Translations under genes and position numbers: made by a program
Origin: an uncultured Sphingomonadaceae bacterium
GTDB taxonomy: Bacteria > Pseudomonadota > Alphaproteobacteria > Sphingomonadales > Sphingomonadaceae
DNA length: 44,798 nt
Direction of reading: 5' to 3'
Assembly (NCBI GenBank): GCA_947488845.1
Contig: CANLBM010000020.1
Location: 1-44,798 of the forward strand
The notes under the pieces: model-generated
What the model saw: only the letters and a program-made list of their open reading frames with translations
What the model was told of the DNA's origin: nothing
The model's database searches: none
Part shown: positions 33,301-41,265 of the stretch, piece by piece
How positions within the stretch are numbered: position 1 is the stretch's first letter
How the letters are laid out: the number at the start of each line of letters is the position of its first letter

Positions 33301-34478
33301 CCGCGCACATTGGTCAACAGGGTCTTGCCCAGCGCCAGTTGCGGCGCGGTCAGCAGATATTGATAGCGCAGTTCGGAAAACTTGCCGTTCAGCAATGCCT
33401 TCAGCTCGAAATCCTGCGCCTTCATATTGGCCGCCAGCGCGGACGGATCGATCAGTCTGGTCTCGAGCCGCATCGCGTCGAGACTATTGCGCCCGAGATC
33501 AATCCCGCCCTTGGCGGTAAGGGACAGGGCGGCCGAACGGGCGTCGAGATCCAGCGTCACCAGACGGTCGGCAAGACTTGCACTGCCCTTGATCGCCAGA
33601 TCGGGCGACGCCATTTTCCGGGCAATGCCTTCGGGCATCAGCGCGGCGGTCAGCGTGCCATCATAGCCAAACACGCCTTCCTTGGCTTCAAGCGCGATCT
33701 GCGCCAGCGGTTCGCCATTGCCGAGCGCGTTAAGCTCGCCATTCCATTTCTGCCAGCTCCCGGCACCTTCCAGCGTGACAACCAGATCCTGATCCCGTCC
33801 AAGGATAGCCGCCAGCACGCCTCCTGCCGGCGCGATGACTTCCGCATCGATATCGAGCTTTTCGCGATCCGGTTCCACATTCAGGGCGAGCAGCAGTTTG
33901 TCACCGCTGCGCGTGGTTGCAGCATCCAGATGCACCATCGCGCGACCCGCCCGGATATCGGCTGAACCGGACAGATCTGCATATTGTTCTGACCCGGCCA
34001 GAGCTTCCCCGAGGGCCAGATTGTCGACGCGAAAGGCACCGACATATATGTCAAAGTCCGGGAGCAGCGGCTGGTCTTCGCCGCTGTCGATCAATTTCGG
34101 CAAGCGGTCGAGCCGGGCCCTGGTTATCACCGCCGCGGAGATATTCAGTTCGTTGAATATCCACGCCAGCGGGTTCCAGTCGACCACGACCGCTCCGGCG
34201 GAAAAAAACCGCCCCTCGGGGTCGCTCAGCTCAAGCCCCTGCACCATGGCTTCGCCGTAAATCGACCCGTCGATCTCGGCGATCCTCATGCGCAGACCGC
34301 TGTCCGGCTCCAGCGCTTCCACCTGATCGATAATATAGCGATGGCCGGAATCGCTATCCAGCCAGAGCGCCGCACCGATCAGGCCAAGGATGACCAGCAC
34401 TCCCAATCCCAGAAGACTGCGCATCGGCCAGCGCCACGTCATCAGACCGGATCGGGGTTTTGCCGGGCCCTCGGTCAT
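30309..34478 (-). CDS. tamB: Translocation and assembly module subunit TamB
   Basis: The product is 1389 residues, within the TamB/DUF490 range. A single N-terminal membrane helix (MRSLLGLGVLVILGLIGAALW region) anchors it in the inner membrane. The rest is a long repetitive beta-rich rod, as in bridge-like lipid-transfer/AsmA-type proteins, ending in the conserved C-terminal TamB domain (FRLERGRIRFVGNQPVNPIL, then PQDELLSRVLFGASIADLSA and the beta-rich GKYITRRAYVELITDGKGYS end). It spans the periplasm with TamA to help insert outer membrane proteins or move phospholipids. Its start codon directly follows the tamA stop, so the pair is one operon in the usual order. Confidence 0.95.
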   Translation of the reverse strand: MTEGPAKPRSGLMTWRWPMRSLLGLGVLVILGLIGAALWLDSDSGHRYIIDQVEALEPDSGLRMRIAEIDGSIYGEAMVQGLELSDPEGRFFSAGAVVVDWNPLAWIFNELNISAAVITRARLDRLPKLIDSGEDQPLLPDFDIYVGAFRVDNLALGEALAGSEQYADLSGSADIRAGRAMVHLDAATTRSGDKLLLALNVEPDREKLDIDAEVIAPAGGVLAAILGRDQDLVVTLEGAGSWQKWNGELNALGNGEPLAQIALEAKEGVFGYDGTLTAALMPEGIARKMASPDLAIKGSASLADRLVTLDLDARSAALSLTAKGGIDLGRNSLDAMRLETRLIDPSALAANMKAQDFELKALLNGKFSELRYQYLLTAPQLALGKTLLTNVRGEGEGQRDATGWDIPVDLSVGTVIGNGELLKQLLSGFSATALLRYEKDLLFAERARVATNVAKGTLDLELRPSTGDFAVNIDANAPGFAVQGVGVADIIARINLGPAPSGLSVDGEVNARLRRFDIAFLRELAGGLPELQTGLALGPDGLLRFSDLVVKAPKISFRGSGKQTGAATFAFQGSGKQDSYGRFDLKLDGPLDRPKIALLLDSPLPAAGLSAVSLKLDPVKAGFAYVAAGGSTLGPFTSNGTILTIAGQDTAVRVDRLLVSETLATGTIRSTARGLAGTLAVSGGGVNGGILFRPGDGRQLIRANLKAENARFDGKPPIFIRTAVLDADIVLIDGKSNIDATLRAQGISRGELIVGRIAANAKLTDGIGTATFTIAGTRGSTFEFQAKADITPDRYQITGNGRFEGRRLLLTQKLELRRVGDGWTIAPTTISYGSGSARMSGRWGTGSSNLVMALTKMPLSLVDIGFPDLGLGGSVNGTVKLTQSGSQVPVGEAKLTIKGLTRSGLILTSEPVDLGLNIAITQRNAAARGIIKSPAGKTIGRFQGRVTGLGGGNWQNELLNKPLFAQARFSGGAESIWRLTGVETFDLTGPVAASADVSGSLANPQIKGLVRTSNARLESPLTGTVISNIKTVGRFDGSRLVLPQLTGTTIGGGTVSGSGSFDFAVAPGEGIGIVMDVNAQQAALIARDDFAATVTGPIKIRSSVDGGLISGDVTLNRSYFRFGLASATANLPDIKTREINRRADERPVLVRSRPWRFALTADAPNRLRVEGLGLDSEWGANLKITGPVDNFIMVGDANLIRGNYTFAGRRFRLERGRIRFVGNQPVNPILDIEAEANLTGLNATINVTGTGNQPEIAFTSIPALPQDELLSRVLFGASIADLSAPEAVQLAAAVASLNSGGGLDPINQLRKAVGLDRLRILPSDTTTGAGTSIAAGKYITRRAYVELITDGKGYSATSLEFQITRWLSILASISTLGRQSANVRVSKDY

Positions 34479-36596
34479 CTAGAATGCCTGTCCGAGCGAA
34501 ACATAGACCGCGATCCGGGAGTCGCCCGCTCGCGGATTTATCGGGGTGCCGACATCGATCCGGATCGGGCCAAAGTCGCTATAATAGCGGATGCCGAGAC
34601 CGGCACCATATTGCATGCCGGAAAAACTAGGTGTGCTGCTGGAGTAGACATTGCCCGCATCGATGAACGGCACGACGCCAAAATTACCGCCGAACAAGCC
34701 GGTCCGTACGCGCGCCTCGAGCGAAAATTCCACCAGCGAACGACCGCCGACCGGATCATCATTGGCATCGAGCGGTCCGACCGACTGATAGCTGTAACCG
34801 CGCACCGAACCACCGCCGCCGGAATAGAGCCGTCGGGACGGTGCGATGCTGTTGGTACCGGCACCGGTAATCGTTCCGACACGCGCCCGTCCGGCCAGCA
34901 CAATCTTGTCCGAGACCGGGAAATAGGCGCTGCCATCAACCTGGCTGCGAACATAGAAGAAGCTGCCACCCTGAAGCGATGCTTCGGGAGCAACCCGGGC
35001 GCTCAAGCGGAAACCGCGGGTCGGATCGAGCAGATCGTCGCTGGCGTCGAAAGTGACCAGTCCCGGCAGCGAAGCGATAAAATAGGTTTCCGCGCCGCTC
35101 GCAGCCGTAACGCCAGTGACATCCGTTTCCCGCGACGCGAGCAGTTCGATCCCCGCCGACCAGCTCCAGCGCTTCTGATAGATGAGATTGCTCTGCCGCT
35201 CGATATTTGCGGCGACGGAAAAAGTCTCGGCATCATAGGCTGCGCTATCGACGATACTCAACGCGGCGAGGCCGTTCAATATATTATCCCGCCGCCGGAA
35301 ATTGTTGCGGCGATAGGCGATACTGCCCGATTGCTCCTGCGTCGCCAGCACGCCGGTCACGCGGATCAACCCTTCCGGCGGAAAGAGATTCCGGTGCTCC
35401 CAGCTGACTTCCGACCGGATTCCTTCGCCGGTATCATAGCCGATTTCGCCGGCAATGGTCCGCAGCGGGGCCGGGGTCAGGGCAACGGCTATATCCACTG
35501 CGGCCGGATCTTCCGACTCCACCGGATCGATGGTGAGTGTCGAGACCAGTCCGGTCGCGATCAGCGCTCTGCGCAAGTCCTCGAGATCCGACGCCTGATA
35601 AATATCGCCGGGATCGAAACGGGCAATCATCTGCACATGATCGGCATCGAACAGATCGGTCGGTGCCAGTACAATGGAACCGAAATTATATTTGCCGCCA
35701 GGGGCGACCGACACGGCAAGATCACCAAGCCGTTCGGCATGGTCAATTTCCAGTTCCGGCTCGCCGGTCTGCGCGAACGGATAGCCATTTTCCGCCATGG
35801 CAAGATTGAGCCGGCCCTTGGCATCCATGATCCGGTCGCTGTTGATGACATCGCCCGACTGCAACCCGAAGCTTTCCCTGAATGTCTCGGGATCAGGCGC
35901 GACCGCTGTTTCGATGCCGGGCAAGGCAATAGCGTCCAGTTCATATTGCGGGCCCGGCTGGACGTTGATCACCACGGTCAACCGCTCCTCGCCATCGGCC
36001 TCGAACCGGGCCCGTACCACGGCATCATAATAGCCTTCGATCCGCATCAGCCGTTCGACAAGCTCCTCGTCGCTTTGCGCGCGCCGTCTTATCTGCGCGA
36101 AATTGGCATCGTCGTCCTGATATTGTTCCAGAACCGACAAGGCGTCGAAGCGGGTGGCAAAGGCTTCGCCCATCGTCTCGGGCAAGCCCTTGAAGCTGAC
36201 CCGATAGGCGGTTTCCGCCAGCGCGTCGGTCGGCCGGAACTCGTTCTGGCGCAGATCGTCGGCCAGAAGTTCTTCGCTTGCCGGCTGATCCGGATCGTCG
36301 ACCGTATCCGCCGCCGACAGGTCTGTTGCGCCGTCCTGTGCGATTTCCTCCTGGGCTTCCTGATCGATTTCGTCGAAAACCGGATCGGCTGCCTGATCCA
36401 GATCGGGCCATTCGACCCCGAAGTCCGGAAATTCGGTCAGTGCCTGATCCGGGTCCAGCGGCTCATCAATGTCCGGCTGATCCGGAAGGGCAGCGACCGA
36501 CTGGTCGTCCGTCTGCGCATAGGCCGGCCCGATGGGAGAACCCATAGCCAAGATAACCAGCATGCCGAGGCAGCTACGAAAAGCGATCAGACCCAT
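34479..36596 (-). CDS. tamA: Translocation and assembly module subunit TamA (BamA/Omp85 family)
   Basis: The product is about 705 residues from the ATG at 36596, chosen because it gives a signal peptide (GLIAFRSCLGMLVILAMGSP to GPAYA). An in-frame start 132 bp upstream would place 44 extra residues before it. An acidic, glutamine-rich linker (DQSVAALPDQPDIDEPLDPD onward, to about residue 95) is followed by POTRA-like domains and a C-terminal Omp85 beta-barrel. The barrel includes the conserved GGGGSVRGYSYQSVG and ends in ISLGQAF-like VYVSLGQAF with terminal phenylalanine. It forms the outer membrane half of the TAM complex with TamB, whose gene begins on the next base. The acidic linker is longer than usual. 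Confidence 0.95.
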   Translation of the reverse strand: MGLIAFRSCLGMLVILAMGSPIGPAYAQTDDQSVAALPDQPDIDEPLDPDQALTEFPDFGVEWPDLDQAADPVFDEIDQEAQEEIAQDGATDLSAADTVDDPDQPASEELLADDLRQNEFRPTDALAETAYRVSFKGLPETMGEAFATRFDALSVLEQYQDDDANFAQIRRRAQSDEELVERLMRIEGYYDAVVRARFEADGEERLTVVINVQPGPQYELDAIALPGIETAVAPDPETFRESFGLQSGDVINSDRIMDAKGRLNLAMAENGYPFAQTGEPELEIDHAERLGDLAVSVAPGGKYNFGSIVLAPTDLFDADHVQMIARFDPGDIYQASDLEDLRRALIATGLVSTLTIDPVESEDPAAVDIAVALTPAPLRTIAGEIGYDTGEGIRSEVSWEHRNLFPPEGLIRVTGVLATQEQSGSIAYRRNNFRRRDNILNGLAALSIVDSAAYDAETFSVAANIERQSNLIYQKRWSWSAGIELLASRETDVTGVTAASGAETYFIASLPGLVTFDASDDLLDPTRGFRLSARVAPEASLQGGSFFYVRSQVDGSAYFPVSDKIVLAGRARVGTITGAGTNSIAPSRRLYSGGGGSVRGYSYQSVGPLDANDDPVGGRSLVEFSLEARVRTGLFGGNFGVVPFIDAGNVYSSSTPSFSGMQYGAGLGIRYYSDFGPIRIDVGTPINPRAGDSRIAVYVSLGQAF

Positions 36597-36824
36597 TGCA
36601 AACTCTTTAGCCGGTGATGAATCGCGAAGCCAATGAATAAGAATCAATAAAGTTCCCATTCCGACAAGCGTTTCTTTTTGCGGGATATTCCGTGAAGCCA
36701 CCATCCGGCGGCCAATTTCATAGCCCATTTTAATCTTTCATTAACCATGATACCCCATATTTTCAGGTCAACAGAGACCGGTCGCTTCTGGCCGGTCAGC
36801 CATTGTTCAACAGGATCGCTGAAA

Positions 36825-37412
36825 ATGTCGAATATGCGTAAGATTTTGATCGAAGCCGCGATGGTCACCGGCGTATTAATGGCGGGATTGACGGCAACTC
36901 AGGCGGCGACTGCAACGCCGCTTTCGGTCACCATCCAGGCCGCTGCAACCGACCCGCGGGCCGATGTCAAAATTGACAGCAAGATAATGGTCGAACGGAC
37001 AGATGGAGCGGAATCCGGCAAAACCGAGATCAAGCTGTTTGATCCAGCGACCGTTAAAGTCATTCCCGGCGACAAATTGCTGTTCATCAACACCTATCGC
37101 AACACCGGTGACAGCGCCGTGACCGGATTCGTCGTCAACAACCCGGTCCATTCCGCCGTGGCGTTAATCGAGGTTGTCGAGGACTGGGCCCTGGTCTCGG
37201 TCGATGGCGGCAAGAATTTCGGCAAATTGTCCGAACTGACCCTCACGGAAACGATGGCGACTGCCACGGAAGAAACTGGCGAAACGGCTGCACCTGAACC
37301 GACAACCCGCCCGGCGGTCGCGTCCGATGTCACCCATATCCGCTGGGTCCTGGCGTCCCCGATCGCCCCCGGCGCATCCGGTGAACTGCGCTTTCGCGGC
37401 GTCGTCAAATAA
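36825..37412 (+). CDS. Exported protein of unknown function (DUF11/COG1470-like)
   Basis: The product is 195 residues from the ATG at 36825 (AGGATC upstream); a farther in-frame ATG lacks a ribosome-binding site. The signal peptide (RKILIEAAMVTGVLMAGLTA to TQA) ends before ATATPL. The mature protein looks like one immunoglobulin-like beta domain: DPATVKVIPGDKLLFINTYR, NTGDSAVTGFVVNNPV, and a final DVTHIRWVLASPIAPGASGE LRFRG strand. This is the pattern of DUF11-type repeats that describe conserved-repeat or surface proteins. Function is unknown. It is divergent from tamA across 228 bp and convergent with the YcaQ-like gene, with only 29 bp between the two stop codons. Confidence 0.75.
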   Translation: MSNMRKILIEAAMVTGVLMAGLTATQAATATPLSVTIQAAATDPRADVKIDSKIMVERTDGAESGKTEIKLFDPATVKVIPGDKLLFINTYRNTGDSAVTGFVVNNPVHSAVALIEVVEDWALVSVDGGKNFGKLSELTLTETMATATEETGETAAPEPTTRPAVASDVTHIRWVLASPIAPGASGELRFRGVVK

Positions 37413-37441
37413 GGCCTGGCAGCAATTTAAAGCCGATCACA

Positions 37442-38596
37442 TTACCGTAGCACCTGCCCGACCCCGATCAGGCGGGCCAGCCGCGCCAGTTCCGCGCTTA
37501 GCCTGTCGTGGCGGGCGGCGGACGGGCGCGCTGCCGGTTCGGGCCAATATTGGGTGACGCGCAAATGGCCCGCCGCCCGGTCCGCCTTGATCTCGATCCG
37601 GCCGACAAAGCGGTCGCCCTCCAAGATCGGATAGACATAATAGCCCCATTGCCGCTGCGCCGCGGGCACGAACATTTCGTTGCGATAGTGGAAGCCGAAC
37701 AGGGTCAGCAGGCGGTTGCGGTCGCGGACGATCGGATCGAACGGATTGATGATGCGCAGGCGCGTGGTTGGTCGGGACAGGGTTGCCAGACGGACCTCGA
37801 TATCGGGCGGTGCCAGGGCCTTGAGCCACTGGCCCTCATGGTTCTCGACCTCGACCGCGACAGCGTCCTTGGCCGAATCTGCCCACAGCCGCGTTTCCTT
37901 CGCATTCACCGCGTCCCAGAACCGCTGGATTTCACCAAGCGAGCCGAAGGCCAGCCGGTCGAGGGCGTTGCGGCACAGCCAGTCGATCTGCCCTTCGTCG
38001 TCATGGTCAGCCTCGCGATGATGCGAGGGGATCACCCGCTCGCTGAGGTCATAATATTTGGTGAAGTTGAGCCGGTGCGAGGTCGCCAGTTCGCCGGCAT
38101 ACCAGAGCTGGTCCATCACCCTCTTGTGCGGCGGACGGTCCCACATCTGTTTCTTGCCGGTAACCTTCGTATCAAAGGCCTGTGTCGACAGCGGCCCCTC
38201 TGCCGCGATCCGCGCCTTTATCTCTTCGCCGCCGATCTCCGCAACCGCTTTTTGGAATGAGGCATAGCCCGCCACCTTCGCGCCCAGCCGCCGGAACTGG
38301 CGCTGCCACATCGGGTAAAATTCCATCGGCAGCACCGAGGCGTCGTGGGTGAAATGTTCGAACACCGCCCTGTCCTCGCCCAGCATCTTGTCGAGCATCG
38401 GTTCGCGGTAATTCTGGTTGCGGCTCCATAATATATGATGATGGGCGCGGGTGACATTCTGGATCGTGTCGAGCTGGACATAGCCGAGGCGGCGGATCGT
38501 ATCTTGCAGATCGAGCGGCCCGGTCGGTGTCTCCGCCAGCCCCTGTGCCTGCAGCCAGAGCCAGCGCGCCTGCCGGTTGCCGATCCGCAGCGCCAT
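37442..38596 (-). CDS. YcaQ-like winged-helix DNA glycosylase
   Basis: The product is 384 residues. YcaQ/AlkZ-family (HTH_42) proteins remove bulky or crosslinked bases from DNA. The family motif Q-x-D is visible in GYVQLDTIQNVTRAHHHILW (36-55), and winged-helix segments follow (DRPPHKRVMDQLWYAGELAT). The C-terminal part has NPFDPIVRDRNRLLTLFGFH and LEGDRFVGRIEIKADR, also typical. It begins 5 bp after the end of the EamA transporter gene on the same strand and is probably co-transcribed with it. Sequence does not show whether it unhooks interstrand crosslinks (YcaQ) or handles azinomycin-like monoadducts (AlkZ). Confidence 0.88.
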   Translation of the reverse strand: MALRIGNRQARWLWLQAQGLAETPTGPLDLQDTIRRLGYVQLDTIQNVTRAHHHILWSRNQNYREPMLDKMLGEDRAVFEHFTHDASVLPMEFYPMWQRQFRRLGAKVAGYASFQKAVAEIGGEEIKARIAAEGPLSTQAFDTKVTGKKQMWDRPPHKRVMDQLWYAGELATSHRLNFTKYYDLSERVIPSHHREADHDDEGQIDWLCRNALDRLAFGSLGEIQRFWDAVNAKETRLWADSAKDAVAVEVENHEGQWLKALAPPDIEVRLATLSRPTTRLRIINPFDPIVRDRNRLLTLFGFHYRNEMFVPAAQRQWGYYVYPILEGDRFVGRIEIKADRAAGHLRVTQYWPEPAARPSAARHDRLSAELARLARLIGVGQVLR

Positions 38597-38601
38597 CGCG
38601 A

Positions 38602-39525
38602 TCAGACCGCGGTGGTTTCGATATGCGCGACTTTGCGGTCGCGGCGGGTCGCCAATATGCAGCCGATGACGATCATCAGCGCGCCGGCCACGGTGGTCAG
38701 CGTGATCGGCTCGCGGAAGAACAGCCAGCCGAAAATCGCCGCCCAGATGAAGGCGCTATATTCGAGATTGATCAGATTCTGCGCCTCGGCCCGGGCATAG
38801 CCCCAGGCGATGAACAGCGAAGAGATGATCGAGAATAGGGCAGCGGCACCGATCAGCGGCAGCGACTCCACCTCGGGGACCACCGCGAAAAACGGCGCGA
38901 GCAGCAGGAAGGACGAACCGACGACGAGATTTTGCGCAAAGCTGATCTCAATCGGACCGGCGAGCAGGGCCTGCTGGCGCTGGATCACCAGATTACCGGC
39001 ATAGAGCACCGCCGATACGAGGATCGCGCCGATGCCGAGCAGCGCCTCTTTTTCAAATGTGCCGCTCGCCCTGCCCCATGCGATCACCAGCACGCCGGCA
39101 AAGCCGAGCGCGGACGCATAGATGGCGTTGCGGTGGATCGTCTCGCCGAGTAACACGGCGGCGAGATAGAGCGCGATAATCGGCGCGATGAAGGACAATG
39201 CGATGGCTTCGGCCAGCGGCACCCGCGCCAGGCCCCAGAAGAACAGATAGGACATGAAGACGATGATGATGCCGCGCTGCAGATGGATCTTGCGGGCGGC
39301 CTTGCTCGGCATTCTCGGCCGGCGGGCGAAGAAGACCAACGACACAACCACAAACGCGAGCAGCACCCGCCAGAGGATCGCGTTATAGGCGCCCAGCTCG
39401 ATCGAAAGGCTTTTCATCGCGACGTCCATCATCGCGAATGTGAGCAGACCGAAGAGCACCGAACCCGCCGGCAGCAGGATCGGACCATTTTCTGGCGTGC
39501 TATCGGCGGATATCAGATCGGGCAT
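38602..39525 (-). CDS. EamA-family (DMT superfamily) transporter
   Basis: The product is 307 residues with ten predicted membrane helices and the twofold EamA repeat. First-half segments include LFGLLTFAMMDVAMKSLSIE and IIIVFMSYLFFWGLARVPLA; the second half includes FSIISSLFIAWGYARAEAQN and IFGWLFFREPITLTTVAGAL. EamA proteins export amino acids, metabolites or nucleobases; the substrate cannot be deduced. It lies directly before the YcaQ-like gene, and a single palindromic repeat (39561-39588) sits in its upstream region. The start at 39525 leaves a 20-residue hydrophilic N-terminus. Confidence 0.88.
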   Translation of the reverse strand: MPDLISADSTPENGPILLPAGSVLFGLLTFAMMDVAMKSLSIELGAYNAILWRVLLAFVVVSLVFFARRPRMPSKAARKIHLQRGIIIVFMSYLFFWGLARVPLAEAIALSFIAPIIALYLAAVLLGETIHRNAIYASALGFAGVLVIAWGRASGTFEKEALLGIGAILVSAVLYAGNLVIQRQQALLAGPIEISFAQNLVVGSSFLLLAPFFAVVPEVESLPLIGAAALFSIISSLFIAWGYARAEAQNLINLEYSAFIWAAIFGWLFFREPITLTTVAGALMIVIGCILATRRDRKVAHIETTAV

Positions 39526-39560
39526 ATTTCATTCCATCAGCATGATGCTGTTGCAGTCCC

Positions 39561-39588
39561 GGTGCTTCGACAGGCTCAGCACGAACGG
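39561..39588 (+). repeat. Palindromic dispersed repeat, type A, single arm
   Basis: GGTGCTTCGACAGGCTCAGC followed by ACGAACGG is the same unit as the right arms at 8071-8098 and 8367-8393, about 31 kb away. No inverted partner arm is present here. It lies between the acyl-CoA dehydrogenase stop and the EamA start. Confidence 0.8.
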
Positions 39589-39640
39589 ATTTTTCAAGTC
39601 TCGCCGGTTATCGCCGGATCGTCGAAAATGGCAAGCGGGA

Positions 39641-40783
39641 TCAGAGGCCCATTTGCCGGACGGCGAGATCGCGCATGATTTCTTCCGAGCCGCCGCCGAT
39701 CGCCATCACCTTGACCTCGCGGTAGAAACGCTCGACCGGATTGCCGCGCAGATAGCCGGCGCCGCCGAGAATCTGCATCGCTTCGCTGGCGCAATATTCG
39801 AGATCCTTGGTGGCGCTGAACTTGGCCTTGCAGATTTGCGCGACCGGCATTTCACCCTGATCGGCGAGCCAGCAGATCTGGTTCAGCCAGGCGTCGAGCC
39901 GGTCGACCCGCGCCGACATCTCGGCGATCTTGTGGCGGATCACCTGATGCCGGATCAGCGGCTTGCCGAAGGTCTCGCGCTGCTGCGCATAGTCGATCGC
40001 ATATTCAAGCAGCACCCGCATCATCCCGAGCGACTGGGCGACCATGCCAAGCCGTTCGTGGTTGAAATTGTGCATGATCTGGATGAAGCCGCGGCCTTCC
40101 TCGCCGAGCATATTTTCCGCCGGAACGCGGACTTCGTCGAAATAGAGCGAGGCCTGGTCCGACGCCCACCAGCCCATTTTCTTGTCGAGCGCGGTGCGGG
40201 AGAAGCCCTCAGCATCGGCGTCGACCAGAAACAGTGAAATGCCCTTCAGGCCTTCGCCGCCGGTGCGCGCACCAATGACATAATGGTCGGCGGTCATGCC
40301 GCCGGTAATGAAGGTCTTGGCGCCGTTGATCACCCAGTGATTGCCATCCTGCCGCGCGGTGGTCTGCATATTGGCGACGTCCGAACCGCCACCCGGTTCG
40401 GTGATGCCGAGGCTGGAGCCCTTTTTGCCGAGCACGATATCTTTCAGGATGCGGTCCTTGATATCCTGCGAGGCGAGCTTGTGGATCGGACCGATCGAAA
40501 TGCTGCGCCCGCCGAGCGCCGCCAGCGTGCCGCCGTTATGCGCCCGCGCCGCTTCCTCGCCCCAGGCCGCGCGCATGAAAATATCGTCCATGCCGAGGCC
40601 GCCATATTTTTCGTCAACGCCAAAGCCCCAGACCCCAAGCGCGCCGACCTTCTCGTGCAACGCCCAGGGGATTTCCCCCGCTTCGTCCCATTCGTTGGCA
40701 AAAGGCTGCAATTCACTTTCGGCAAAGCGGCGGCAGGTTTCGCGGAACTGGCGCCGCTCTTCATTTTCAAAGGGGCGTAACAT
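39641..40783 (-). CDS. Acyl-CoA dehydrogenase
   Basis: The product is 380 residues, a normal length. These FAD enzymes oxidise acyl-CoA to trans-2-enoyl-CoA. Visible are the N-terminal helical domain, the substrate/FAD strand SLGITEPGGGSDVANMQTTA (124-143), INGAKTFITGG, and the C-terminal QRETFGKPLIRHQVI and YCASEAMQILGGAGYLRGNP. The usual EGT catalytic-base site near the C-terminus reads AIGGGSEEIM with no glutamate there. E243 in NHERLGMV sits where isovaleryl- and long-chain enzymes carry the base, so a branched- or longer-chain substrate is likely. AGGAGAGAG precedes the ATG. It is third in an operon after an iron-type alcohol dehydrogenase and a thioesterase. Confidence 0.93.
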   Translation of the reverse strand: MLRPFENEERRQFRETCRRFAESELQPFANEWDEAGEIPWALHEKVGALGVWGFGVDEKYGGLGMDDIFMRAAWGEEAARAHNGGTLAALGGRSISIGPIHKLASQDIKDRILKDIVLGKKGSSLGITEPGGGSDVANMQTTARQDGNHWVINGAKTFITGGMTADHYVIGARTGGEGLKGISLFLVDADAEGFSRTALDKKMGWWASDQASLYFDEVRVPAENMLGEEGRGFIQIMHNFNHERLGMVAQSLGMMRVLLEYAIDYAQQRETFGKPLIRHQVIRHKIAEMSARVDRLDAWLNQICWLADQGEMPVAQICKAKFSATKDLEYCASEAMQILGGAGYLRGNPVERFYREVKVMAIGGGSEEIMRDLAVRQMGL

Positions 40784-40812
40784 GTCTCTCTCCTAGCGAT
40801 TTAATCGTCTGA

Positions 40813-41265
40813 TTAAACCTCTATCGCTTCCAGCGCCAAGCGCAAGGGGGATGGTAGAGAAACCGGTCGCCGGGTTTCGCGGTCGACATAGACATGGGTA
40901 AAGCTGCCGGCCGCCGAGGCCACTTCCTCGTCACCGCGAAACAGGCCGACGCCATAGGTGACGCTGCTGTTGCCAAGCCTGTCGACGCGGATCCGCGCCA
41001 TCACCTCGTCGGGAAAGGCTATCGGCGCGAAATAGTCGCAGCTGGTGTTGACCACCAGACCGATGGTCGCGCCGCCGGTGATATCGAGCGCGCCCTGCTC
41101 GATAAGATAGCGGTTTACCGCGGTATCGAACCAGAAATAATAGATCGCGTTGTTGACGTGGCCATAAGGATCATTGTCATTCCAGCGCGTGGTAATCGCC
41201 GAGCCGGCGCGATAGGTATCGCGCCGCGGCGGTTCGGCCCTGGGGCTTTTACCAGGCGGCATCAT
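40813..41265 (-). CDS. Acyl-CoA thioesterase (hotdog fold, 4HBT/YbgC-like)
   Basis: The product is 150 residues. ITTRWNDNDPYGHVNNAIYY then FWFDTAVNRYLI (24-55) is the hotdog thioesterase signature, with the aspartate/asparagine and GHVNN active-site loop of the 4-hydroxybenzoyl-CoA/YbgC type. Later strands are LVVNTSCDYFAPIAFPDEVM and VTYGVGLFRGDEEVASAAGS. It hydrolyses acyl-CoA to free acid and CoA in the cytoplasm. Its start overlaps the end of the alcohol dehydrogenase gene by 17 bp, and the acyl-CoA dehydrogenase follows after 29 bp, so all three are one operon. Two consecutive ATGs (41265 and 41262) are possible starts. Confidence 0.9.
   Translation of the reverse strand: MMPPGKSPRAEPPRRDTYRAGSAITTRWNDNDPYGHVNNAIYYFWFDTAVNRYLIEQGALDITGGATIGLVVNTSCDYFAPIAFPDEVMARIRVDRLGNSSVTYGVGLFRGDEEVASAAGSFTHVYVDRETRRPVSLPSPLRLALEAIEV

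Noticed and set aside
34341..36617. 758-codon open frame on the plus strand
   Set aside because: Antisense to tamA; no recognisable domain or ribosome-binding site.
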